Virus record (IMG/VR): IMGVR_UViG_3300020580_000009
Span: 1-64,000 of that record
Length of the DNA: 64,000 nt
Reading direction: 5' to 3' (one strand)
Source: a virus
The notes under the pieces were generated by a model. It was not told the origin of the DNA. It saw nothing but the letters and a program-made list of their open reading frames with translations, and did no database searches. The translations under genes were made by a program, and so were the position numbers. Each line of letters opens with the position of its first letter. Positions within the stretch are counted from its first letter, which is position 1. Positions 17,833 through 26,141 of the stretch are shown one piece after another.

Positions 17833-18683
17833 TCTATTGATATCTTTGTAATGAGTTGATTGTTCTTTATGTTGTTAATGATGGATTCACGATCTGCATT
17901 GCTGGACAAATTTGCTACAGGAATTGAACCAGGTTTTAAATGCGGATGATTTCTATCATATCCTAACGAATTGAAAAATTCTTGATGTTCAATGTAATAT
18001 TCGTCCATCATTTTTTCTACTATCTTTGCTTTTGGCACATCGGTATCCCAAAATTTGATATTGAAATCAGAACTAAAATTTATGAATGGCTTGAATGCTT
18101 CTCTGCTGATGTATTCGTCATTATCTTGCGCTAAATCTTCTAGAGTTTTTCCGATATTCACATAATTGAGGTAGATGGTTCCGAATTCATATCGATTAGT
18201 CATCAAATCAAAATCAGAATCATTGAATTTTTCTGTCTTTGGTTGCCCAAAGTAAGTTACTACCACTCTAGGTTTGTTGCCTCTGAGGACAGATTCGCAT
18301 CTATGAACATCTATGTTTAATTGACATAATGCTTTTTGATATTCTTCTGGCATACTTTTGAATTCATTTGTTTGCGCATCTGATAGTCCATGGTGTTTTT
18401 CAAAAATGCTGTGCAAGTAATTCAGAGTATCATAGTCATGAACGGATAAAACGTTTCTATCAATTAACGGTTTGTGTTTGTTTATCGTATCTATTGTTAT
18501 GTTTATTTTTTGGAGTGCAATGTCAGCATTAGAAGAAAAGCCGTAGAAGCGTCTAGCATCATCGATGCTGTAATTTTTGATAGCATCTTTTAACACTGTG
18601 AGCCATCGTTCTGAAATTTCTGTATCTGTTAATGTAAAATCTAATGTGTAGTGCGTATTAAAAGTGATTTTAATCGTAGTCAT
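17829..18683 (-). CDS. Unknown protein co-expressed with radical-SAM protein 6
   Basis: 284 residues and soluble, with long helices plus a beta portion (KPRVVVTYFGQPKTEKF) and a C-terminal GYDRNHPHLKPGSIPVANL segment. I do not recognise it. It is the first gene of a two-gene leftward unit. Its last 4 bases overlap radical-SAM gene 6, and a GTAAATA box ends 5 bases before its ATG, so it is probably transcribed late and leaderless. A role as substrate or chaperone of the radical-SAM enzyme is only a guess from co-expression. Confidence 0.55.
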   Translation of the reverse strand: MTTIKITFNTHYTLDFTLTDTEISERWLTVLKDAIKNYSIDDARRFYGFSSNADIALQKINITIDTINKHKPLIDRNVLSVHDYDTLNYLHSIFEKHHGLSDAQTNEFKSMPEEYQKALCQLNIDVHRCESVLRGNKPRVVVTYFGQPKTEKFNDSDFDLMTNRYEFGTIYLNYVNIGKTLEDLAQDNDEYISREAFKPFINFSSDFNIKFWDTDVPKAKIVEKMMDEYYIEHQEFFNSLGYDRNHPHLKPGSIPVANLSSNADRESIINNIKNNQLITKISIE

Positions 18684-18688
18684 GCGAA

Positions 18689-18702
18689 TATTTACGTAAA
18701 TA
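18689..18702. promoter_or_regulatory. Divergent late-promoter palindrome TATTTACGTAAATA
   Basis: A 14-base perfect palindrome containing a TAAATA late box on each strand. Leftward, TAAATA ends 5 bases before the ATG of the minus-strand gene (leaderless). Rightward, it precedes an ATG at 18707 that opens a five-codon ORF (MRKIK) ending in the ATGA start of the SGNH-like gene at 18721. A GAGGAAG ribosome-binding sequence lies within that mini-ORF. Confidence 0.55.
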
Positions 18703-18720
18703 ATTCATGAGGAAGATAAA

Positions 18721-19494
18721 ATGATCGTTATTTGTGTTGGTGATTCATATACAGATGGAACTGAATTGTGGGAAGAACAAAATGTGCCGGAATATTGCTT
18801 AATGACACCTGACATTGCTAGAAGTAATATGGTGTATAATCCAACTACTGATGTTCTTAGAAAGGATCTAACTTATACTGGATTTATGAAGAAAATGAGA
18901 ACAGATTGGTCAATACATAATTTTGGGAAAGGTGGCGCATCACAACAAATGATCACTGAAAACATGTTCAACAATTTTGTTAGAATCAGGATGGAATATC
19001 CAAACGAAAAAATTGTTTGTGTTATGCAAGATACTTTCAGAAATAGAATGACTTTTTGTAGTAGCCAAAAATATCAATTGGAGGGTTTGAATGTTGATAA
19101 AATTGACATACATACGAAACACTATCCTGAGACTTCAGAATTAGTAAGTTATATTAAGAAATTTATAGATGAAGAAACATTGGCGACACAATTTTATTCC
19201 CAAGCATTTATTATGCGAGATTTCTTCAAGAAACTTAATATACCATTCTTAAATTTTTCTTTCTATAATCATGCATACACATACAGATTTGATATGTCTG
19301 AAAAAATACGTGCAATGAAGTCTGAGTATATAAAAACTATTGATATTTTTCCGACGGGCGCATTACAGAGAGCATATGATTACTATCGAATAAAAGAGAA
19401 GGATGCAGTGTTACCGTCTTGGCATCTGAAAGGTCGATATCATGAGATAATTGCAAATGATTTGGTAGATTACATTGAGGATAAATTTCTATGA
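18721..19494 (+). CDS. SGNH/GDSL-hydrolase-like protein, paralogue 1
   Basis: 257 residues. VICVGDSYTDGTELWEEQNV is the block-I Ser region of SGNH/GDSL hydrolases (GDS-Y-T). NFGKGGASQQMI is the second block with the Gly/Ser oxyanion region. VLPSWHLKGRYHEII carries the expected catalytic His, but the usual Asp three residues before it is not Asp. No signal peptide. Such enzymes remove or transfer acyl groups on esters and glycans; the acceptor here is unknown. Stop overlaps the next paralogue by 4 bases. Confidence 0.6.
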   Translation: MIVICVGDSYTDGTELWEEQNVPEYCLMTPDIARSNMVYNPTTDVLRKDLTYTGFMKKMRTDWSIHNFGKGGASQQMITENMFNNFVRIRMEYPNEKIVCVMQDTFRNRMTFCSSQKYQLEGLNVDKIDIHTKHYPETSELVSYIKKFIDEETLATQFYSQAFIMRDFFKKLNIPFLNFSFYNHAYTYRFDMSEKIRAMKSEYIKTIDIFPTGALQRAYDYYRIKEKDAVLPSWHLKGRYHEIIANDLVDYIEDKFL

Positions 19495-20258
19495 TTATTG
19501 TTTGTGCTGGGGATTCTTTTACGGCAGGTGCTGAGCTTTGGGAAGAGAAGAATGTCCCTGGATATATTGACATAAAAAATCCTAAGCAAGCATTAGTAGT
19601 ATCAAAGAAAACATATTTAGAAAATCAAATATGTGATGAGGATAGGAAAAAATTGAGCTATACTAACTATCTGGCTGACAGCAAATATAACGTAATTAAT
19701 TTGGGCATATCAGGTAGCTCTCAAATTGATTCTATACAAAGAGCTATTATTGCTATATCAAAAATAAGAGAAAATAATCATTATGAAAAAATTGTATGTA
19801 TATTGCAGAATACAAATTCTAATAGAACTTGGATTTGGAACGATAAAATAAAATGCAATGATAGTTTTATAATGACAAAGTTTAGCCCGAAATTTGATTT
19901 ATCAGATGCGATAGAAATTAGATCAACGCTACTAAAATATTCATTAGACGATTACATAAACCAAGAATTTTATCTTCAAATTTTGGCACTACATCATTAT
20001 TGTGCAAAACAAAATATAAATTTTGTACATTTTGATATGGTCGATAAGCAGCATGAATATACTATCTCAAGTCATCGTTTATTAAAACAAAACGCGTTAC
20101 TGGAAAAATTTCATATAAAAGATTCTATGTATAAAAAATTGTATTCGCACTTTAATGATGATACATTTTTATTACCAAGCATGCACTTCAATTGTGATTC
20201 TCACAAATTAATAGCTTATTGGCTTATGGATGAATTGAGAAAACGGGACATACTTTAA
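19491..20258 (+). CDS. SGNH/GDSL-hydrolase-like protein, paralogue 2
   Basis: 255 residues. IIVCAGDSFTAGAELWEEKN matches the block-I Ser region of its neighbours almost exactly. NLGISGSSQIDSI is block II and LLPSMHFNCDSHKLI the C-terminal His block. The HxNC(D/E) sequence after the His is shared with paralogues 3 and 4 but not 1. The gene ends inside a strong terminator hairpin. Confidence 0.6.
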   Translation: MIIVCAGDSFTAGAELWEEKNVPGYIDIKNPKQALVVSKKTYLENQICDEDRKKLSYTNYLADSKYNVINLGISGSSQIDSIQRAIIAISKIRENNHYEKIVCILQNTNSNRTWIWNDKIKCNDSFIMTKFSPKFDLSDAIEIRSTLLKYSLDDYINQEFYLQILALHHYCAKQNINFVHFDMVDKQHEYTISSHRLLKQNALLEKFHIKDSMYKKLYSHFNDDTFLLPSMHFNCDSHKLIAYWLMDELRKRDIL

Positions 20259-20272
20259 TGTCCCGTTTTCTC
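20237..20272. terminator. Bidirectional Rho-independent terminator
   Basis: A perfect 15-bp stem, GAGAAAACGGGACAT / ATGTCCCGTTTTCTC, with a 6-base loop. The A/T-rich flanks of the stem provide a T-rich stretch on both strands. It lies between the convergent SGNH gene 2 and the fibre gene at 20279-21064, overlapping the last codons of the former. Confidence 0.8.
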
Positions 20273-20278
20273 AACGAT

Positions 20279-21064
20279 TTATGAAACTTGATACCAAGTT
20301 TTAGTTGAATCTACATAACGGAATGCACCATTGGTATAGGCTCCAGTCCCTAAATTCAAAAAAACTGTTACCGGAGTAACACCGTCTAATGCTAAGCCAC
20401 TTGCACTATATGCACCTGGACCATCAATGATTGCAACCTCAATGTATTGTCCGTCTACCGTCGGTGTAAGAAACGATAATGGCATCGTACCAGTATATGT
20501 AATGGTAGAACAATCTACGATTTGGCAGTTTCCAGCAATGAACACGGTAGATCCTGAGGTAGGAATAACAGAAACAATCGTAGAAAGATTGCTAGTAATT
20601 CCATTCAAGTTATATATTGCTGTAGGAACAAATGCAGTAGTTTGTGTCGTGTTATCTGAAAAGATGATTCCCCCAGGCACAACCGACGGTTCAGGCGAAT
20701 TGAAGCTTAAGAATGATCCACCGGATCCTGAATTAAATTCAATATTGTGACCAGAGGCAGAACTATCAAAAACACTAAGGTGGTTCTGAACATCACCTCC
20801 TGTCAGTAACAAATAATTAGACAAAGATGATATTTGTGCATATTCAGTAAATGCTGCTGATACAGTTAAGAATTGTGTTGAATCAACGTATAAATGTCCA
20901 GTGCTATCAATCTGAAGACCGGTTGTATATTTTACAGCAATATGCCCATCAGTCATAGCAAGTAAGCCAGACGAAGTTGAATCAACTAAAACACCACCGA
21001 GAGTGGTAGAGGTTGCAGAAGGCAAGGTTGCCGTAAGAATTGTTGCTAGGTTTGAAGTTGTCAT
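20279..21064 (-). CDS. Tail-fibre-like structural protein
   Basis: 261 residues, dominated by Ser, Thr, Gly, Ala and Leu with few charges. It contains LPSATSTTLGGVLVDSTSSG, SFNSPEPSVVPGGIIFSDNT and GQYIEVAIIDGPGAYSASG, as in collagen-like or beta-helical phage fibres. AAGGAG lies 8 bases upstream of ATG 21064, so unlike many genes here it has a ribosome binding site. It sits alone on the minus strand inside the SGNH cluster, flanked by a terminator, suggesting a separately exchanged module. Confidence 0.55.
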   Translation of the reverse strand: MTTSNLATILTATLPSATSTTLGGVLVDSTSSGLLAMTDGHIAVKYTTGLQIDSTGHLYVDSTQFLTVSAAFTEYAQISSLSNYLLLTGGDVQNHLSVFDSSASGHNIEFNSGSGGSFLSFNSPEPSVVPGGIIFSDNTTQTTAFVPTAIYNLNGITSNLSTIVSVIPTSGSTVFIAGNCQIVDCSTITYTGTMPLSFLTPTVDGQYIEVAIIDGPGAYSASGLALDGVTPVTVFLNLGTGAYTNGAFRYVDSTKTWYQVS

Positions 21065-21164
21065 AATTTTCTCCTTTATATGTTAGTAAAACTTTTGATT
21101 TCTTCAATATCATTACATACCTACATTGTGCAAGTATGGATTAATATTTAGTACAATAATACTT

Positions 21165-21188
21165 GGAATTATATGGTGATATAATTCC
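21165..21188. promoter_or_regulatory. Perfect palindrome upstream of a late promoter
   Basis: GGAATTATAT-GGTG-ATATAATTCC: 10-bp arms with a 4-base spacer, ending one base before a TATAAATA box. It could be an operator for that promoter or an AT-rich hairpin. No T-run follows, so it is not an obvious terminator. Confidence 0.4.
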
Positions 21189-21189
21189 A

Positions 21190-21197
21190 TATAAATA
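21190..21197 (+). promoter_or_regulatory. T4-type late promoter TATAAATA
   Basis: Exact match to the T4 late-promoter consensus TATAAATA, 16 bases before the ATG at 21214. A ribosome binding sequence (AGAGGGA) lies in the short leader. Confidence 0.65.
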
Positions 21198-21213
21198 ATG
21201 TTAGAGGGAAATT

Positions 21214-21990
21214 ATGATACTAGTTTGTTCAGGTGATTCATTTACGCATGGCATGGAACTTTGGGAAGAAAAGAACGTGCCTGGCTATACTGAGTTGAAA
21301 ACCCAACAAGATGCATTTAATGCAAAAGTGAAAACATTAGAAACAGAAGAAGCTAGACTGAAATTAGCCTGGCCACATGCATTGGGTGAATTATTAAATT
21401 GTCGTGCGATGAATGTTGGTGAAGATGGTTGCTCAGAATTGTCTATCACACAAAAAACTATAAAGAAACTTGCTGCTGTTAAAAAAGAATTTCCCAACGA
21501 AAAAATTGTGTGTATTCTGCAAGATACTGAACTAGAGCGAATCTGGATTTGGTATGACGAGTTTAAAATAAATTTGAATATGTCTATCGTTAGCCTCAGT
21601 TCGTATTATCCTGGTGACAAATTAGAAGCGTATGAATTAAAAAACATCTATCTAACTAAACAACCCACTGAGATGCTTCTATCTGAATATTACCTTCAAG
21701 GACTTGCAGTTAAAAACTTTTGTGCTAACAATGATATAGATTTTTTGCACTTTCAAATGTTCCGAAATTGGAAACGCGATGATTATTGGATTAAAACTAT
21801 AGAGCTATCGATGATAGAAAAACTATATTTCGATCCTAAGCACACTGTAAACGATAACATGACGAATATGCTAGTAGAATATTATCAACATGATAATTTT
21901 GTATTGCCAGGCCTTCATGTAAATTGTGAAGCACAAAAAATAATTGCAAAATTGCTTTTTGAAGAATTAAAAATACGAGGTTTGATGTGA
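21214..21990 (+). CDS. SGNH/GDSL-hydrolase-like protein, paralogue 3
   Basis: 258 residues. LVCSGDSFTHGMELWEEKNV is the block-I Ser region, NVGEDGCSELSI block II and FVLPGLHVNCEAQKII the His block. It is closest to paralogue 4: both have (Y)E-(L/I)-K-(N/D)-IYLK/T and CNNDIDFLHF/CNNDIDFMHF. It is the first gene behind the TATAAATA promoter, so it should be expressed late. Confidence 0.6.
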   Translation: MILVCSGDSFTHGMELWEEKNVPGYTELKTQQDAFNAKVKTLETEEARLKLAWPHALGELLNCRAMNVGEDGCSELSITQKTIKKLAAVKKEFPNEKIVCILQDTELERIWIWYDEFKINLNMSIVSLSSYYPGDKLEAYELKNIYLTKQPTEMLLSEYYLQGLAVKNFCANNDIDFLHFQMFRNWKRDDYWIKTIELSMIEKLYFDPKHTVNDNMTNMLVEYYQHDNFVLPGLHVNCEAQKIIAKLLFEELKIRGLM

Positions 21991-22811
21991 TTATTGTTTG
22001 CTCTGGTTGCTCATTCACACATGGGATGGAACTTTGGGAAGAAATACACATTCCTTATTATAGTCAAGCGAAAACACATGACGAAGGAACAAAAATCTCT
22101 GAAGAATTTTTTAATAACTCAGTTGGCGGAAGAGGAGCACATAGTAACATTGATGAAAAATCTCGCAATCTCTCTTATAGCGGAACATTAAAAGAGATTT
22201 TAGGCTGTGAAGTAATAAATGTAGGAATGGGCGGCGCATCACAACAAGAGATAGCACAACTAACTCTTGCTACATTGTCTGCGCTAAAGAAAAAACATCC
22301 AATTGAAAAAATTATATGCATTATGCAAGACACTAGTCCAGATAGGATTTGGATAAAAGATAGAGACCCAAATCGTATTTACAATAGACCAATTAACGGA
22401 TTAAAAAGTTACGTATTACCGTTACTAGAGAAATCTTACTATGATGAATTAGAAGCATATGAAATCAAAGATATCTATTTGAAATACTCTAAAGTAGCAC
22501 AAATACATTTTGATTATTACATGCAAAGTGCAATGGTTCAAAATTATTGCTGCAATAACGATATAGATTTCATGCATTTTATTATGTGGGATAATCAACA
22601 TAGGATAGGTGAATCAAATTTGGATATGACATTTATGCATGATGTATTTTTTGATGATAAGTATTGTATGCCTATAGCAATGGTCTATAAGTTAGAGGAC
22701 TATTATGGCAATAAGAATTTTTATCTGCCTGGCCTTCATGTAAATTGTGACTCTCACAAAGTCATGGGAAAGTGGTTAGTAGAAGAAATGCAAAAAAGGA
22801 AAATATTATGA
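21987..22811 (+). CDS. SGNH/GDSL-hydrolase-like protein, paralogue 4
   Basis: 274 residues from a GTG start overlapping the upstream TGA. Block I reads IIVCSGCSFTHGMELWEE: the usual GDS is GCS, so the Asp beside the nucleophile is replaced by Cys while the Ser is kept. NVGMGGASQQEI is block II and FYLPGLHVNCDSHKVM the His block. It is a recent duplicate of paralogue 3. Whether the GDS-to-GCS change affects activity is unknown. Confidence 0.6.
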   Translation: MIIVCSGCSFTHGMELWEEIHIPYYSQAKTHDEGTKISEEFFNNSVGGRGAHSNIDEKSRNLSYSGTLKEILGCEVINVGMGGASQQEIAQLTLATLSALKKKHPIEKIICIMQDTSPDRIWIKDRDPNRIYNRPINGLKSYVLPLLEKSYYDELEAYEIKDIYLKYSKVAQIHFDYYMQSAMVQNYCCNNDIDFMHFIMWDNQHRIGESNLDMTFMHDVFFDDKYCMPIAMVYKLEDYYGNKNFYLPGLHVNCDSHKVMGKWLVEEMQKRKIL

Positions 22812-22912
22812 AAAATTGGTTTAAGCTAATGTGGTTAAAATTCAAAATAGAAGTATTATATCGCAAGCGTCTTAAAAAGATGAAAGAACGAGACCCATTT
22901 ATCTACAAATAA
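22808..22912 (+). CDS. 34-residue basic protein conserved in T4-like cyanophages
   Basis: ATG 22808 overlaps the upstream TGA and 34 codons follow to TAA at 22910-22912. The sequence is basic and aromatic: it opens MKNWFKLMWLKFKIEV and ends KMKERDPFIYK. The RKR...K-x-R-DPFIY ending is one I recognise from many small cyanophage ORFs. Its first half could form an amphipathic, membrane-touching helix. Function unknown. Confidence 0.65.
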   Translation: MKNWFKLMWLKFKIEVLYRKRLKKMKERDPFIYK

Positions 22913-22915
22913 ATT

Positions 22916-23527
22916 ATGAATAGAATACTATTTTTTGGTGATGCCTACACAGAACAGTCAGGTATTGTCGATCTTATTAAAAGCAAAAAATCAGATTGGA
23001 TAGTAGAAAACTATGCTAAGGCAAAGTCTGGACAATCATTGATTTCAGCTACAGCGTATAGTACATATACTAGATTGAAAGGAATTCATCCTGATGATAA
23101 GTATGTTTGTGTAGTACAAGAAACTACTAGAAACATTTTTACTTATTTCGATCCCAAATTAAAACAATATATGGGAATGAATCTAGATAGCCTGGACCAG
23201 CACCATAAAGAATTCCCACATACGAAGGATCTAGTAAATTTTGGTAGAAAATTTTTGAATGATGAAAATCTAGGAACACAATTCTATGCATCTTGTTTCG
23301 GTCTAGCTGAATTCTTTAGTTGTTATGATGTTCCTACAATTACATTTACAGCATATGATCATGAAGAAAAGTATAGAAATGATAATCCAAAATTAGAAAA
23401 CATAGCAGTAATGAAGGAAATGTATTTGAAGAATCAAACTATATTTCCTAATGGGGCAGTGAAGTTTGGCAGCACAGCAGACGTTGCTAACGAATTGATT
23501 ACTCACATTGAGAAGAAACTATTATGA
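22916..23527 (+). CDS. Degenerate SGNH-like protein, paralogue 5
   Basis: 203 residues. The block-I motif is ILFFGDAYTEQSG, so the catalytic Ser is Ala. The C-terminal LP-x-x-H block is missing, the protein ending shortly after TIFPNGAVKFGSTADVANEL. It aligns best with paralogue 1 through VCVVQETTRN, LGTQFYASCF and TIFPNGA. It is therefore probably catalytically dead and may keep a binding or structural role. Stop overlaps the carbamoyltransferase start by 4 bases. Confidence 0.6.
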   Translation: MNRILFFGDAYTEQSGIVDLIKSKKSDWIVENYAKAKSGQSLISATAYSTYTRLKGIHPDDKYVCVVQETTRNIFTYFDPKLKQYMGMNLDSLDQHHKEFPHTKDLVNFGRKFLNDENLGTQFYASCFGLAEFFSCYDVPTITFTAYDHEEKYRNDNPKLENIAVMKEMYLKNQTIFPNGAVKFGSTADVANELITHIEKKLL

Positions 23528-25017
23528 CAAAATTAATTTTTGGCATTAGTGGAACTGGATTTCACGATTCAGCATTGACAATCACACAAGATGAAAATAT
23601 TCTATTTGCATCCCATAGTGAGAGATTTTCAAAGAAGAAACATGATAAAGATTTAAGCGAGTCTATGTTGTCATATGCCATAGATAATTTCGGTAAGCCG
23701 GACACGATTGCTTACTATGAAAATCATACAAAGAAAAAATTTAGACAACTTCGTAGCGGAGAGAACTACAACGTATTCAGAAGTAATCCAACATCTGAAA
23801 TACTGAAGAAATTCAATTTAAACAAAGTCCCATTTGTTAGTTATGATCACCATATGTCGCACGCAGCAGCAGGGTTTCAAACATCTAATTTCGAACATGC
23901 TACAGTAGTTGTCATTGATGCAATCGGAGAGTTTGATTGCATCACGATTTGGCATGCACAATACGATTATAATGGAAAGGCATTTTATAAAAAGCTTTGG
24001 TCTTCTAAGTATCCACACAGTATTGGATTGTTCTATAGCGCATTTACAAAGCATGTCGGACTAGAACCATTGGATGAAGAATACATTATGATGGGCATGT
24101 CTGCATATGGTGAGCCAAAGTATGTTGATGAAATCAAAAACAAATATATCTCGAACGAATACGAAATTAAATTTAAAGAAAATTTGCATATTGGAATCGA
24201 TCCCACATTTTTAGATTCGAATCATCACACCCATAAAATTGATGTTGCTGCGAGTGTTCAAAATATAACCGAGACATTGATTTGTAATGTAATGAGTCGT
24301 GCAGCAACAATAAGCAAATCGCATAACTTAGTATTCATGGGCGGTGTCGCATTGAATTGTTTAGCTAATAGATTAATAGGAAATTATTTTGAGAATATAT
24401 GGGTGATGCCGAATCCTGGCGATGCGGGTAGTAGCTTAGGTGCATGTGCATTGAACTATGGCAAACAAATGTCTTGGCAAGGACCCTATCTAGGATATAA
24501 TATCGATAGACCTTATCCTGTAGATGATCTAATTAGTGAACTTCAAACAAACAAGATTGTTGGGGTAGCGAATGGTTGTGCAGAGTTCGGTCCACGCGCT
24601 TTGGGCAATAGAAGTTTGTTAGCTGATCCGAGAGGTCCAGAAATCAAAGATCAAGTTAATTCTATTAAGCGCAGACAGAACTTCAGGCCATTCGCTCCTA
24701 TCATACTTGAGGAACATGTGCATCAATATTTTATTATGCCACAAGGTTGGGATAAGAGTGATTACATGCAAGTAGTCGCACCATGTAAATTTCCTAATCA
24801 GTTTCCTGCTATCGTGCATACTGATAACACATCACGCGTTCAGACTGTTCCTATCAATTCTAAGAGCGGTGTTAGAAAGTTGTTAGAAGTTTGGTATGCC
24901 AAGACAGGATGTCCGATGCTGTTAAATACATCACTAAACATCCGTGGGATGCCGATGGTAAATGACTTGCAAGATGCAGCATTGTTTGAGCAAAAATATA
25001 ACGTAAGAGTTTTATGA
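23524..25017 (+). CDS. NodU/CmcH/TobZ-type O-carbamoyltransferase
   Basis: 497 residues, slightly short for the family but with both domains. The N-terminal Kae1-like domain has FGISGTGFHDSAL, VSYDHHMSHAAAGF (metal-binding His) and VVVIDAIGEFD. Then LVFMGGVALNCLANR, the YrdC-like part with EFGPRALGNRSLLADPRGPE, NFRPFAP and LLNTSLNIRGMP. Family enzymes activate carbamoyl phosphate with ATP and carbamoylate a hydroxyl on sugars, antibiotics or, in some viruses, 5-hydroxymethylcytosine in DNA. Its operon partner is the SGNH-like family, so a glycan or other hydroxylated acceptor is as likely as DNA. Confidence 0.85.
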   Translation: MTKLIFGISGTGFHDSALTITQDENILFASHSERFSKKKHDKDLSESMLSYAIDNFGKPDTIAYYENHTKKKFRQLRSGENYNVFRSNPTSEILKKFNLNKVPFVSYDHHMSHAAAGFQTSNFEHATVVVIDAIGEFDCITIWHAQYDYNGKAFYKKLWSSKYPHSIGLFYSAFTKHVGLEPLDEEYIMMGMSAYGEPKYVDEIKNKYISNEYEIKFKENLHIGIDPTFLDSNHHTHKIDVAASVQNITETLICNVMSRAATISKSHNLVFMGGVALNCLANRLIGNYFENIWVMPNPGDAGSSLGACALNYGKQMSWQGPYLGYNIDRPYPVDDLISELQTNKIVGVANGCAEFGPRALGNRSLLADPRGPEIKDQVNSIKRRQNFRPFAPIILEEHVHQYFIMPQGWDKSDYMQVVAPCKFPNQFPAIVHTDNTSRVQTVPINSKSGVRKLLEVWYAKTGCPMLLNTSLNIRGMPMVNDLQDAALFEQKYNVRVL

Positions 25018-25051
25018 CGAGGATATTTTAATGGAACTCTTTCTAGTCTGA

Positions 25052-25057
25052 TAAATA
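25052..25057 (+). promoter_or_regulatory. Late promoter box TAAATA
   Basis: GATAAATA lies 7 bases before the ATG at 25065, between the carbamoyltransferase and an endonuclease gene. The 7-base distance equals that at 60607 and 52709. Confidence 0.4.
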
Positions 25058-25064
25058 AAGATGT

Positions 25065-26141
25065 ATGAAGGATATACAAATGCTTACTTTTCAATTTATA
25101 AACGCCGCTGCGGTTAGATCAGGTGGTCCAATGCAATGCAGAATTTCCGCACACTGTGCGGAATGCGGGAAAATTATTTCTACACAATATACTGATTATA
25201 TAAGACGATTTGAATCTAAACGTTTATTATATGATAAAGAGGTGTCGGGGATATTTGTTTGTAGGAAATGCTCTAAAAGAATTATTGACACAAATGAATC
25301 AATATCCAGGAAAAACTCTGCGGGTCAAGCTAATGCTAAAAAACAAAAGACACAAAATCAGAAAAAGTTTTATGAAAATCCGCAAAATAGAGAAAATCAT
25401 TCAAATAAAATGAAACTTTGGGCTGACGAAAAGAAAAATCAATTAGGTGAGGATTATTTTTCAAAACAATCCATAGAAAGCAACAAAAAGAAAAATAAAG
25501 AAGAAGCGCTAGACAAATTTAATAAAACAATTGACAGAAAAAGAAAAGAAAAAGAAAAAATAGACGATTCAGAAAAAGCGCAATTGATAAACAAGATTAA
25601 AAACTCAACTGACAAAGTATTATTTGATAATACTAAGTCACGATTACATAAAAATGTTATAAGCGATGTATTAAATTTAAAAAATCATTATTGTCATCCC
25701 ATATTATGGGACGATACTGTTAGTATCCTTAGGGGGCAAATATCAAGCGATGTGGAGATAATAACAGTTAAATCAATAAAAAGGCAATCTCGCGGAGAAA
25801 TCAAGCGCGGGTGGGTTCGTATTCAAAATAAAATTTTAAAATTTGATTCTAAATTAGAGCTATCATTCATATTATGGAAAATTGATTCTATAAACAGAAA
25901 CAATAAAGGATTCAATTATGAATGGGAAGGGAAAATTAGAAAATATTATCCAGATTTTATTGATATTAACACACATCATATATATGAGATTAAGGATAAG
26001 TCAGATTATATAAAGAATAAAATTTTGATTGATACAAAAGCAAATAGTTGCAATGCGATTTTAATTTTCGATAATGAAATACCGATGGAATTTAAAGCTA
26101 AAGCAAAATACTTAATAGACAGGAAGCTTAATGACAGATAA
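25065..26141 (+). CDS. PD-(D/E)XK-type freestanding endonuclease with N-terminal zinc motif
   Basis: 358 residues from ATG 25065, or 353 from ATG 25080, which has AAGGAT upstream. Residues ~31-70 have CAECGK and FVCRKCSK, a four-Cys zinc site. A Lys/Asn-rich linker with SNKMKLW-like repeats follows, resembling nuclease-associated modular DNA-binding repeats. Near the end are DSKLELSFILW, then YYPDFIDINTHHIYEIKDK, a clear P-D...E-x-K nuclease core. Codon use is more A-rich than in the neighbours. It lies between carbamoyltransferase and dCMP deaminase, as homing endonucleases often do. Confidence 0.65.
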   Translation: MKDIQMLTFQFINAAAVRSGGPMQCRISAHCAECGKIISTQYTDYIRRFESKRLLYDKEVSGIFVCRKCSKRIIDTNESISRKNSAGQANAKKQKTQNQKKFYENPQNRENHSNKMKLWADEKKNQLGEDYFSKQSIESNKKKNKEEALDKFNKTIDRKRKEKEKIDDSEKAQLINKIKNSTDKVLFDNTKSRLHKNVISDVLNLKNHYCHPILWDDTVSILRGQISSDVEIITVKSIKRQSRGEIKRGWVRIQNKILKFDSKLELSFILWKIDSINRNNKGFNYEWEGKIRKYYPDFIDINTHHIYEIKDKSDYIKNKILIDTKANSCNAILIFDNEIPMEFKAKAKYLIDRKLNDR

